The notes under the pieces were generated by a model. It was given only the letters and a program-made list of their open reading frames with translations, ran no database searches and was not told where the DNA came from. From Desulfolinea sp964487745 (GTDB taxonomy: Bacteria; Chloroflexota; Anaerolineae; Anaerolineales; Villigracilaceae), in the NCBI GenBank assembly GCA_964487745.1, contig CAZASG010000001.1, forward strand, positions 62,001-126,000: a stretch of 64,000 nucleotides of DNA, in the 5' to 3' direction. This document shows positions 34,401 through 41,061 of the stretch, in pieces; the stretch's first letter is position 1; each line of letters starts with the position of its first letter. Both the position numbers and the translations under genes were made by a program.

Positions 34401-37257
34401 TCCCCGTATTTTCGATCACAAATCGATAATAAACACTGCTTGGAAGCGCATCGATTCGCAGGAATTTACCCCAAGGACCTGCATTGGTAGAGGATATCTG
34501 CTTAATAAATGAAACCTGCGGCGTGATCGGATTAACGATCAAATTTGCCGACGTCGCATTACCAGTCAGGGCAACGGGTCCTGTTGCCGTCACATCACTG
34601 GTTGTATTGGTGTAATCACCATCTACTGTTCCGGTAACGGTGACAGTAAATGTGCAGCTGCTATCTGCTAAAAGCGAACCTATACTCAGTTCAATCGTAT
34701 CCCTGGCAGGATCGTTGTCCGTCACGTCCAAAGTACCGCCACACTGTGCCACTGAAGCTGTTATCACATCAAGGCCAGCAGGTAACTCATCGGTAAAGGC
34801 GATACCAGATAAACCTGAGCCCTGATTCGGATTCGTAATAGTAAATGAGAGCGTGGTCGTATTCCCTTCCAGGATCGTTGTCGGGGAGAAAGATTTAACA
34901 ATACTGGGCGGTGCGATCGCGGTCAATGTATCGGTAGCAAAGCCATTCGTCCCCTTGTTCTCACCGCTTTGGTCTGATGAAATTCTTCCGCTGATATTAT
35001 CAAACTGGCCTGCACTGGTAGCGGTTACATCCACTTCCACAGCGCAAGATGATCCCGCAGTCATGCTTGCCTCTGTCAGAGAGATCGTGGAGTCATTAGC
35101 AGGCGCACTGAGATTACCAGAAGTACAGGTTGTGCTGGCATTGGGTGTGCTGGCGATCTTAAGTCCTGTAGGCAGGATATCTGAAAACTGTACGTTGGTC
35201 AGGTCTACTGCACCTATTTCTGTATTATTGATAGTAAAGGTCAGTTTTGATACAGCATCTACCGCAATGGGATTTGGTGAAAACAATTTTGAGATCGTTG
35301 GCGGCGGATCAGCTTCCAAACAACCAGTAAAGGTAATGTTATCCAAAAACAGATTAGCCCCTGAATTGTCATTCAAGGCACCGGTACCTGATATCCTGAA
35401 AGTTGTATTCCCGCCAGTATTTGTAAGGCCTGTAAAATCGATCGTTCGGTTTGTAAAAGCGCTTACCGTCGGCGTCAATGTGGGAGTAGTTGGATGTGCA
35501 GTTATCCCAGAACCACTATCGTAAGAAATTGACAAGCTTGTCGGACCATTTGATTGCACCTGTTCATCAAAAGACATGCTGATTGAGCTGTATTTACTTG
35601 TATCAACAACAAAGTTAGCATATTGACCATTATTTTTAAATCCCCAAAACTCCCAAGAGAAGGAATCACCTTGACCTATAGATGAATTTATTTGGGTGTC
35701 GACAGGGAATAATGCTGAAGCTGTCGCTGTACCAACACTGCCTGCCTGTGTAGTCGGAACAGGAGGGTTATTGGTAGCATTTGGCACAGTCCAGGTCACC
35801 ATGGTTTGCCCGGGCACACAGCTTGCTACCGCAGCCCCGGTTAGTGTATCACTAGCAGAATTACCGGTATCCGTAGCACCGATAAAGAGATTGTTGGTCG
35901 TATTATCATAATCTCCCGCGTTCGGAGCAACCACATCGACTTTGATCACACAACTGCTGTTCGGGGCTATCGTTCCGTTGGCAAAGGAGATAGAGCTCTC
36001 GCTACCACTCAGCGCAGGGGAGAATGCGCCAGTGCCACATCCAACATAGGTCACATTAGGGGTGCCGGCAACAACCATATCACCAGGAGCACTCGGGGTT
36101 TGCGGAAGATTATCCACAAAATTAACGCCGCTTGCTTCAACGGGCATGGGGTTGCTAATCACGAATTGCAAAGTTGATGTTCCCCCAGGAGTCACTGTAT
36201 CAGGGACAAATTGTTTTTCGATTGTCACCTGTGAGGGATCCACGATATACATATAACGTGTGGAAACTTCAAAATCCGAGTTATAGTGAAAACTACTGCC
36301 TGAAAAATCGTAGAGGAGGGTTGTTAGCGGTTCGGGGTTAACTAATGGGGCTGAAGGTGCACTAACGATTTTGACTTGATATGTAATAGAAACATCCCCG
36401 CCTGCCTTACCTACACCATTACACGCCATATAGTTTTCACTCCCCGGATCATTCTCCCAATAACAGGCATCACCGTAGAGCATCTCATGGTTCGGGGCAG
36501 TATCTGGATCAGGGATATTGGCAGAAGAATCAGCTACATAAGTTGTCTTCACAGAGAGAGTCTGAAAAATCGTATTGGGCAAAGTAATGAAGCTTTCGAT
36601 CTGTTCATAGCCATTCGTCGCTGTTGTCCCGAGCACTTTTATACAATAAGTCTCATCCACATTTAGTGCCATGGTCCCCCCCGGGGCAACACTCGTATAA
36701 GTCGCCGTATCACAATTACTATCGCTGCTGAACTGAACATCAGTGACCGCGTTACGATTCTGCGATACAAGATGCTCTACAAATAACTTACGTGGTGTAG
36801 GGGTACTATACTTTGTTGCCCCGGTTTCTGTTGAAGTGACATCAATATGATATGCCTGTTCCGTATCGTAAGCATTTGAATCCCGATCTACTTGAACCTC
36901 AAAATAAAAATCGGTACATGCACTATCAGCCAAGCTTGTTACAGAAAGTGTGCTGGAAGTTCCCGGGCGAGCTTGAATAAAAGCCGTCGTCCCATTATAT
37001 GGATCATCCAAGCTAAATGTAGCTTGGATGTTATTTAGCGTTCCTCCCGATTCATTGCAGACACGCGCCCCGACAGGAAAATATTCCGGGCCGCTGATAA
37101 CAGGCTTATTGCTATCCAAGCCGATCACGTTCCATGTAAGTGGCCTAACTGTTATTTCGCCAGCTGCTCGCACATTACCAGGGAATTGAAGCAAAAGTGT
37201 CAGCACAATGACAAGCAGTACTAATTTCGGGATATAAGAAAAACGACGATCAGGCAT
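28447..37257 (-). CDS. Giant DUF11-repeat surface protein with LPSTG motif and C-terminal sortase domain
   Basis: The start at 37257 has GGAGG five bases upstream, giving 2936 residues. A signal peptide (about 1-31, VLLVIVLTLLLQ core, cut near VRAA) is followed by about 20 DUF11/TIGR01451-type beta domains (motifs such as YSFNVENTGNVTITNI, DTLPAGL). Four of them, residues about 1953-2421, are near-identical 118-residue repeats. Residues 2770-2774 read LPSTG. From about 2795 a sortase fold follows, with His2849 (TSHVYLPNG), Cys2912 (LITCADYDE) and Arg2925 (YKYRIVA), the three catalytic residues. The protein is secreted, and carrying both a sorting-like motif and a sortase in one chain is odd. 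Confidence 0.85.
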   Translation of the reverse strand: MPDRRFSYIPKLVLLVIVLTLLLQFPGNVRAAGEITVRPLTWNVIGLDSNKPVISGPEYFPVGARVCNESGGTLNNIQATFSLDDPYNGTTAFIQARPGTSSTLSVTSLADSACTDFYFEVQVDRDSNAYDTEQAYHIDVTSTETGATKYSTPTPRKLFVEHLVSQNRNAVTDVQFSSDSNCDTATYTSVAPGGTMALNVDETYCIKVLGTTATNGYEQIESFITLPNTIFQTLSVKTTYVADSSANIPDPDTAPNHEMLYGDACYWENDPGSENYMACNGVGKAGGDVSITYQVKIVSAPSAPLVNPEPLTTLLYDFSGSSFHYNSDFEVSTRYMYIVDPSQVTIEKQFVPDTVTPGGTSTLQFVISNPMPVEASGVNFVDNLPQTPSAPGDMVVAGTPNVTYVGCGTGAFSPALSGSESSISFANGTIAPNSSCVIKVDVVAPNAGDYDNTTNNLFIGATDTGNSASDTLTGAAVASCVPGQTMVTWTVPNATNNPPVPTTQAGSVGTATASALFPVDTQINSSIGQGDSFSWEFWGFKNNGQYANFVVDTSKYSSISMSFDEQVQSNGPTSLSISYDSGSGITAHPTTPTLTPTVSAFTNRTIDFTGLTNTGGNTTFRISGTGALNDNSGANLFLDNITFTGCLEADPPPTISKLFSPNPIAVDAVSKLTFTINNTEIGAVDLTNVQFSDILPTGLKIASTPNASTTCTSGNLSAPANDSTISLTEASMTAGSSCAVEVDVTATSAGQFDNISGRISSDQSGENKGTNGFATDTLTAIAPPSIVKSFSPTTILEGNTTTLSFTITNPNQGSGLSGIAFTDELPAGLDVITASVAQCGGTLDVTDNDPARDTIELSIGSLLADSSCTFTVTVTGTVDGDYTNTTSDVTATGPVALTGNATSANLIVNPITPQVSFIKQISSTNAGPWGKFLRIDALPSSVYYRFVIENTGNVNLTSLRITDPDLVPTAPNEVSCTLYGSDDLAFSEPLVPGDYAYCVYGPIAASTGSFTNTATGHGTYNSVEYDSSDKSATYGTSELSLEKTASPNYFTAANDTISYSYLVTNSGDANLLGPVTVSDDKVTVTCPNVDTVGDGDDWLDVGESITCTATGVDAYTVTAGDVTAEYVKNTATASAGGINSNTVTKRVSLVDSVKSVVTTSEDGTSGSNVSIGEIVRYRVVVDLSEGTTDTVQILDNIVSNMSYLNDGTTKVAFVSNDGSTCNIESSDTVAFPSASSSSWCQIGDQSTLSGVTPSYVLPSAAITNNDGGATTSPFPEGDDPLFSLGNLTNNDNDDNEEYIVLEFNSLVRNYAANQRTNTRGNSFSVNMEGSSVDTSNTVTVTIVEPIISSITKSVTTTPTDAGDQIVYQLQFTNTGDAPAYDVSVSDTLNSTLTGGTVNVTGSTTGGACGSTASTVSGSFSSPTASATVTCLNPSGTATITITASVSDTAEAGYSFTNAASLVYTSLPGTGTAGGSNPTGSSTPGGSGDSDGERNGSDGASGTDDYVASSNTVTTTLATPLLAKTINPAGTQYAIGATIPYQVVITMPEGTIENAVITDTIPTNLTYVSNSLSVTFGTDVSSNTTGGFTDSNTTNFFSLSGQLITLDFNTLTSTASTSANNRTVTIAFDVTVDNVVANQSGTSFTNSSTLTYDNPNAVGSLTITDSAPAVSIIEPVLAVSKSPSTTTPLYNSTFTYTLTVSHTAASNATAYDLVVTDTLPAGLTGLTNIIVTSTDGGGSCATGVDSSSSTSTKLDVRATSLPDGCVMTIKYDVKATGTPTSTQANDVDAVWTSLSGSVSGERDGTDGPGGALDDYAATDTVDVTISGTPNYTITKTTTAVDTAGNGAIDNASEVIAYQIVIENTGTLDITSVNVTDTLISLTRQSDNPGNDDNVLDTGEKWYFTGSYTVPQTVMDNNGGGDGDIDNTASVTSAEITTPRTSTVSVPITQSPSLLLTKTGTLNDDDGTSGVSAGDTIDYSFNVENTGNVTITNITLSDTLLTGLTCNSIASLAPGANADFTCTAGDSYTVTQSDINTGSRDNTATATGKDPGNSDVSDDDTESKTLAQSPELTLTKTGTLNDDDGTSGVSAGDTIDYSFNVENTGNVTITNITLSDTLLTGLTCNSIASLAPGANADFTCTAGDSYTVTQSDINTGSRDNTATATGKDPGNSDVSDDDTESKTLAQSPELTLTKTGTLNDDDGTSGVSAGDTIDYSFNVENTGNVTITNITLSDTLLTGLTCNSIASLAPGANADFTCTAGDSYTVTQSDINTGSRDNTATATGKDPGNSDVSDDDTESKTLAQSPELTLTKTGTLNDDDGTSGVSAGDTIDYSFNVENTGNVTITNITLSDTLLTGLTCGTIASLAPGANADFTCTAGDSYTVTQSDIDTGSRDNTATATGKDPGNNDVSDDDTESKTLAQNPLIGLAKRLVSVTRVGSGIFDVTFEFNVENYGNITLSNVQVTDSLTTTFPTPTTFAVQSISSSDFAVNNSYDGVDTGDTNLLAGTDTLAIGASGQITFVVRVIPSVSGPFDNTAEASGRAPDNTTVTDDSVDGVDPDNGNETACPTCDDDDDPTNNTEDTPVDFPSNIFDPPFGVKTFDDDGLPILEWTMVWINDNNFPSDAAVSDPIPVGTTFVDNAIPSGYPLPGTTPAGSTANGVSCTTDSAVETIPDAETTTTYCYYEGPTVTYPRGRIVWEGELGPDLGATNQANANDELYITFNVRVGDGVNSVMNTATIDADLNNDDDTDDAGEQIVATAQETWSTNNPQSLPSTGFAPGRVTFVEPKAPPARNPAASLELEIPALDVRVPIVGVPDNGQGWDVDWLWEQAGWLEGTAFPTWTGNSVLTSHVYLPNGLPGPFVDLKTLRWGNELIVHAYGEEYVYKVQSVRYAMPDNISSLGHEDEAVLTLITCADYDEAQDTYKYRIVAKAVLVEVR
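29994..31400. repeat. Four tandem 354-bp repeats inside the DUF11 gene
   Basis: The period is exactly 354 bp (118 codons): the same GGGCTTTGAGCCAGGG junction starts at 30347, 30701 and 31055. The three copies upstream in gene direction look identical at the DNA level. The copy at 29994-30346 carries scattered changes. Confidence 0.9.
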
Positions 37258-37282
37258 GTAATCCTCCACGGTCACACGGGAC

Positions 37283-37326
37283 AAAAAAAGAGCGAAACGG
37301 CAAATAAAAAAAGGCCGGTTTCGCTC
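37283..37326 (-). terminator. Intrinsic terminator in the leader of the DUF11 gene
   Basis: On the minus strand GAGCGAAACCGGC pairs with GCCGTTTCGCTC and is followed by seven T. It lies 26 bases before the start codon and just ahead of the GGAGG site, a typical attenuator position. Confidence 0.75.
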
Positions 37327-37434
37327 TTGCTCCTCGTTGACTTAGCCCATCTCGAAATAGGCAGCGACCAAATTCAGTCAGACGGATCTTCGCATCCTCA
37401 AACAAAAAAACTTTTATTGCAACTAACAATTATA
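37327..37434 (-). promoter_or_regulatory. Structured 5' leader with TATAAT box, class unknown
   Basis: A TATAAT box (37429-37434) lacks a clear -35. The predicted leader contains three helices: GGAT/ATCC (37384-37397), an outer TGACT/AGTCA pair (37338-37342 with 37376-37380), and GCC...GGC hairpin 37345-37362, then the terminator at 37283-37326. I compared it by eye with c-di-GMP-I, TPP and ydaO-type consensus and found no match. The rest of this 415-bp gap, 37435-37672, is AT-rich with no gene; AAGGAG precedes the next ATG. Confidence 0.45.
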
Positions 37435-37672
37435 TAGTACGCCTTTCCTATATGAGAAGATGCAAGTCACTTTATAAGCATACAACTTTGCAAGTTTTCT
37501 GATAAAAAAACCCCTCATCTATCATGATTTCTCATAAAAGTTATCAAAACTTATATTTACCTTTACACAAAAATCTTATCCACACACCACGAAAAAATTA
37601 TTTTCGACACTAGGCAACATAGCTAACTACACTACAATAGAAATATCCCCACATTAGTTAAGGAGATTAAAA

Positions 37673-38692
37673 ATGCGTCGAAAAGCAATTCTCATCACCG
37701 GTGCGGCTGGTGAAGTTGGGCAAGCCCTCGTGGAAAAGCTCGCAGAGAACAACACGAATGGCACGCACATCATCAGCATGGATATTAATCCTCTGCCCCC
37801 CGAACTGGCGATGAAAGTGCATCATATTGTCGGTGATATTCTCAATCAAGCCCTCTTTGAGCGTCTTGTCAGCGAATACGACATCACTCATATTTACCAT
37901 CTTGCTGCCCTGCTCTCAACCAGTGCAGAATATACGCCCATGTTGGCGCATAATGTCAACGTTGGCGGGACGATGAATTTGCTTCAGCTTGCTGCCGAGC
38001 AATCTGAATGGAAACGCAAACCCGTCATTTTCATCTACCCCAGCTCCGTTGCTGCCTTTGGCATGGGCACTCTCGAAAACAAAGCGGATAACCCCCGTCC
38101 ACAGGAATGGGAATGGAATAAACCCATCACCATGTATGGCTGTAATAAACTCTATGGTGAGACTCTCGGCATTTATTATTCCAACCATTACAAACAGCTC
38201 GCCGAAGATGAACCGACCATGCTCGATTTCCGCTGTGTGCGTTTCCCCGGCCTCATCTCCGCCTTCACCGTTCCCAGCGGTGGCACCAGCGACTATGGTC
38301 CCGAAATGCTACATGCCGCAGCTCAGAACAAGCCTTTTTCATCCTTCGTGCGTGAAAGCGCCGCCATCCCCTTTATGGCCATGCCCGATGCCGTCGACTC
38401 GCTCATCCAGATCGCAGAAGCACCGCGCGAGAACCTCAAACACCAGATCTACAATATCACTGCTTTCAGTCTGACTGCTGAAGAATTCGCCGCATACGTC
38501 AAAAAACATTTCCCCGAAGCACAGATCTCCTACAAGCCCGATGTAAATCGTCAGCGCATCATCGATTCATGGCCCATCGACATGAACGATGACGCCGCTC
38601 GCCGCGATTGGGGTTGGGACCCCAAATTTGACGCAGAGCGCGCCTTTGCAGAGTATCTCGTGCCTAATATTCGGAAGCGCTACGAAAAATAA
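37673..38692 (+). CDS. SDR NAD-dependent epimerase/dehydrogenase, L-threonine 3-dehydrogenase-like
   Basis: The 339-residue protein has the extended-SDR NAD motif ILITGAAGEVGQALVEKL (residues 5-22), an active site Ser (YPSSVAAFG) and Tyr-x3-Lys (MYGCNKLYGE). The region VRFPGLISAF...PSGGTSDYGPEMLHAAAQ and IPFMAMPDAVDSL resembles SDR-type threonine dehydrogenases. These oxidise L-threonine to 2-amino-3-oxobutanoate. UDP-sugar epimerase activity cannot be excluded. AAGGAG lies eight bases before the ATG. No kbl gene is adjacent. Confidence 0.75.
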   Translation: MRRKAILITGAAGEVGQALVEKLAENNTNGTHIISMDINPLPPELAMKVHHIVGDILNQALFERLVSEYDITHIYHLAALLSTSAEYTPMLAHNVNVGGTMNLLQLAAEQSEWKRKPVIFIYPSSVAAFGMGTLENKADNPRPQEWEWNKPITMYGCNKLYGETLGIYYSNHYKQLAEDEPTMLDFRCVRFPGLISAFTVPSGGTSDYGPEMLHAAAQNKPFSSFVRESAAIPFMAMPDAVDSLIQIAEAPRENLKHQIYNITAFSLTAEEFAAYVKKHFPEAQISYKPDVNRQRIIDSWPIDMNDDAARRDWGWDPKFDAERAFAEYLVPNIRKRYEK

Positions 38693-38706
38693 ACTTATCA
38701 CCTATC

Positions 38707-38739
38707 AAGTGCAACGCACCTTAGAGGTGCGTTGCACTT
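38707..38739 (+). terminator. GTGCAACGCAC-type hairpin terminator
   Basis: AAGTGCAACGCACC and GGTGCGTTGCACTT pair perfectly around TTAGA. It follows the SDR gene and belongs to a hairpin family also seen at 47930-47964 and 47981-48015. Confidence 0.65.
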
Positions 38740-38786
38740 TGGTTTAAGCCCTCCTCAACGCCTTTTTAATTTGATAGAATCTTTTT

Positions 38787-39626
38787 ATGGAATCCAGATA
38801 TCGTCTCGCCCCAAGCATTGCTCTAACTATCATCATCTTCATTACTCTAACTGCCTGCGTGCCGACACAAACGCCGCCCACCTTTGCTCCCGTTACCGAG
38901 ACAGCTACGCCCATCCAAACACCGACCATCCAATGGTTCCCTGCAACATCTACGCCAACCTCGCGCCCCGTCATCGTCCCAACCACAACGCCGATCTATG
39001 CGCCGGGCATCGGTGAAACCTTTCTCGTGGACGATTTCTCAGAGCCCGAATTCTGGAATATCGCCACATCGGATGAGGGCAGCGTGAGCGTGAGTCGTAA
39101 CCGCATCACCATTGCAGTGAAGGCCCCGCAAACCTATCTCTTCAGCTTGCGGAGCGAGCCATTGGTAACGAGCTTCTACGCCGAGATCGATGCGCATACC
39201 GCCCTCTGCATGGGCGGGGATTCGTATGGTCTGCTCTTCCGGGCAAATAACACCGCATCTTATCGTTATGCCCTCTCCTGCAACGGGACTGTACGTCTCG
39301 AGCGGATGAGCGTCAACCGCGCCCGCACCATCCAGGAAGCCATCCCCAGCGGGGACGTGCCGCCCGGGTCACCCAGTGATGTCCGTTTGGGTGTTTGGGC
39401 AGTGGGACCTGAGATGCGTTTCTTTCTGAATGGGCGCCACCAATTCACCGTGACGGATGTGAATTTGCCCATCGGCTCGGTCGGCGTTTTTGCGCAATCC
39501 GCATCGGATACGGCGATGACCGTTACCTTTTCGGATTTGGTTGTACAATCAGTGGCGTACGTCAGCCCGACGCCGACGATGACCCCGTCGAAAACGCCGG
39601 TGCCGACAAGCACGAGAGCGCCTTAA
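38787..39626 (+). CDS. Lipoprotein with concanavalin-like (LamG/DUF1080-type) beta domain
   Basis: The 279-residue protein has the lipobox ITLTAC (Cys24) and a Thr/Pro-rich linker to about residue 75. A beta-sandwich follows: FLVDDFSEPEFWNI, YGLLFRANNTASYRYAL, VRLGVWAVGPEMRFFLNG, and GSVGVFAQSASDTAMTVTFSDLVV, the usual end of 3-keto-disaccharide-hydrolase-like/LamG domains. It ends in another Pro/Thr tail. It probably binds carbohydrate or cell-surface material. No catalytic residues are evident. Confidence 0.7.
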   Translation: MESRYRLAPSIALTIIIFITLTACVPTQTPPTFAPVTETATPIQTPTIQWFPATSTPTSRPVIVPTTTPIYAPGIGETFLVDDFSEPEFWNIATSDEGSVSVSRNRITIAVKAPQTYLFSLRSEPLVTSFYAEIDAHTALCMGGDSYGLLFRANNTASYRYALSCNGTVRLERMSVNRARTIQEAIPSGDVPPGSPSDVRLGVWAVGPEMRFFLNGRHQFTVTDVNLPIGSVGVFAQSASDTAMTVTFSDLVVQSVAYVSPTPTMTPSKTPVPTSTRAP

Positions 39627-39629
39627 TCT

Positions 39630-39716
39630 GTCATTGCGAGGAGGATGCTTTTCCGACGTGGCAATCTCCATGACAGAGAGGGAGATTGCTTCGGCGATAA
39701 AACTACCTCGCAATGA
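39630..39716. repeat. Dispersed CATTGCGAG-type palindromic repeat
   Basis: The ends TGTCATTGCGAGG and CCTCGCAATGACA are inverted, and an inner pair GCAATCTCC/GGAGATTGC is also inverted. It is the most intact copy in the window. Confidence 0.8.
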
Positions 39717-39741
39717 CATCCTTATTTGAGAATAAAACCCT

Positions 39742-40566
39742 ATGGCTTACAAAAACCGCATGAACGACCTCGACAATAAGACCTGGTTGAAGTTCCAGAA
39801 ATCATGGTTCATTCATAACCCGCCGCGCCGCAAAAAGGACGTCCTGACGCACCCCGCCAAGTACCCCGAGACGATGGTGCAGGAGTTCATCGAGTTTTTT
39901 ACGAAGGCGGGAGAAACTGTCCTTGACCCAATGGCTGGGACGGGGTCTACGCTCGTTGCCGCCCTACGCAGTGGACGTCACTCATACGGGATCGAGTTGA
40001 ACCCGAAATACGCGGGGATCGCGCAAGATATTCTCGCCGAGGAAAAAGCATCCATAAGGGAAGCAGGTGGTGATGCAAGTGCGAACGCGGTTATTGTGAA
40101 TGGAGATGCAGCGAACGCGACATCCTTCAATATCCCGGAAATTGATTACCTCATTACATCCCCACCCTACTGGGATATGCTGCACGCCCGCGGCGCACAA
40201 ACGCAAAAAAAACGCCGCGAGGAATCCGATCTGGACGTGGTCTATTCGGAGAACCCCGATGATGTGGGGAATATCCGCGATTATGAAGAATTTTTGGAGA
40301 AATTGATCCATATTTACGCGGCGATGAAGCCCCTGCTGCGGGAACGGGCCTATCTGACGATCATCGTCAAGAATGTGAAGAAGGGTGGCAAAATTTATCC
40401 GCTGGCCTGGGATATTGGGCGCGAGTTGGGGAAGGTCTATACGCTGAAGGATGAGAAGATTTGGTGTCAGGATAACCAGCGCCTGGCGCCCTACGGGATG
40501 GGGAATGCCTGGGTGAGCAATACCTTCCATCATTATTGTTTGCAGTTCAGGAAGGAAGATAAATAG
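39742..40566 (+). CDS. DNA methyltransferase (N4-cytosine/N6-adenine type)
   Basis: The 274-residue protein has SAM-binding motif I as LDPMAGTGST (residues 61-70) and catalytic motif IV as TSPPYW (139-144), which favours N4-cytosine or N6-adenine methylation. HPAKYPETMVQEFI before motif I fits motif X, so the order is X-I-IV. No restriction endonuclease is adjacent. A 58-bp stretch covering its last 17 codons recurs in altered form at 43988-44045, upstream of the zinc-ribbon/HEPN gene. No Shine-Dalgarno site is seen. Confidence 0.85.
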   Translation: MAYKNRMNDLDNKTWLKFQKSWFIHNPPRRKKDVLTHPAKYPETMVQEFIEFFTKAGETVLDPMAGTGSTLVAALRSGRHSYGIELNPKYAGIAQDILAEEKASIREAGGDASANAVIVNGDAANATSFNIPEIDYLITSPPYWDMLHARGAQTQKKRREESDLDVVYSENPDDVGNIRDYEEFLEKLIHIYAAMKPLLRERAYLTIIVKNVKKGGKIYPLAWDIGRELGKVYTLKDEKIWCQDNQRLAPYGMGNAWVSNTFHHYCLQFRKEDK

Positions 40567-40572
40567 GGAGTA

Positions 40573-40592
40573 GGGGCGGGGTTTTCCCGCCC
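40573..40592. repeat. GTAGGGGCGG-type hairpin
   Basis: GGGGCGGGGTTTTCCCGCCC folds into a short stem right after the methyltransferase stop. It is related to the hairpins at 42259-42287 and 46912-46939. Confidence 0.5.
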
Positions 40593-40608
40593 ATTTCAGG
40601 AGGAAAGC

Positions 40609-40914
40609 ATGGGCAAAGGTCGTTCAGAAAAATCTGGCTTTGAGCAATATAGAGAGCAAGTGGAATGGGAAAATAATCGTAGGAGTTCGCCAAAAGGATA
40701 TTTAGGGAAATGGTACGATCCTGCTGGCTGGAAAACAAAGCTTTCTCCGCGAGAGATTTTCTTTATGTGGGTAATAATAATATGTAGTATTCTCTTTTTT
40801 ATGTATATGTTCGTCTCGAATTATGCCCACTCGATGCTTCCTTTTATCATTTTGCCCGCTATTGCAGGGATAATAATTTACTTTGCAATTCGGGATGGAA
40901 TAAAAAGGAAGTAG
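40609..40914 (+). CDS. Small membrane protein of unknown function
   Basis: The 101-residue protein starts after AGGAGGAAAGC, a strong ribosome binding site. Residues 1-48 are hydrophilic, with many Lys, Glu and Trp. Two transmembrane segments follow (about 50-70, FFMWVIIICSILFFMYMFV, and about 76-94, MLPFIILPAIAGIIIYFAI), and a basic end. I do not recognise a family. It lies 42 bases after the methyltransferase and ahead of a repeat cluster, so linkage with either neighbour is uncertain. It is more AT-rich than the methyltransferase gene. Confidence 0.55.
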   Translation: MGKGRSEKSGFEQYREQVEWENNRRSSPKGYLGKWYDPAGWKTKLSPREIFFMWVIIICSILFFMYMFVSNYAHSMLPFIILPAIAGIIIYFAIRDGIKRK

Positions 40915-40929
40915 ATGGTTTATTTTCGC

Positions 40930-41044
40930 CACACGGACGTGAACGTCCGTGCTACATGCTAAAGCCGTCTAAAGTCGGCTGACCGGCGAGTCCGCTTTCG
41001 CGGGCTTTGGCTGAATAGCACGGCGTGTTTACCGCCGTGCGGGC
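40930..41044. repeat. Composite palindromic repeat cluster
   Basis: Successive hairpins fill the gap: CACGGACGT/ACGTCCGTG (40932-40951), AGCCG..CGGCT, GTCCGC..GCGGGC and GCACGGC..GCCGTGC. No coding signal is seen. Confidence 0.65.
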
Positions 41045-41061
41045 AAAAGGGAATAAGAAAA

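Noticed and set aside
37327..37434. c-di-GMP-I, TPP or c-di-AMP riboswitch
   Set aside because: The conserved core bases of these classes are not present on either strand by eye; left as unassigned.
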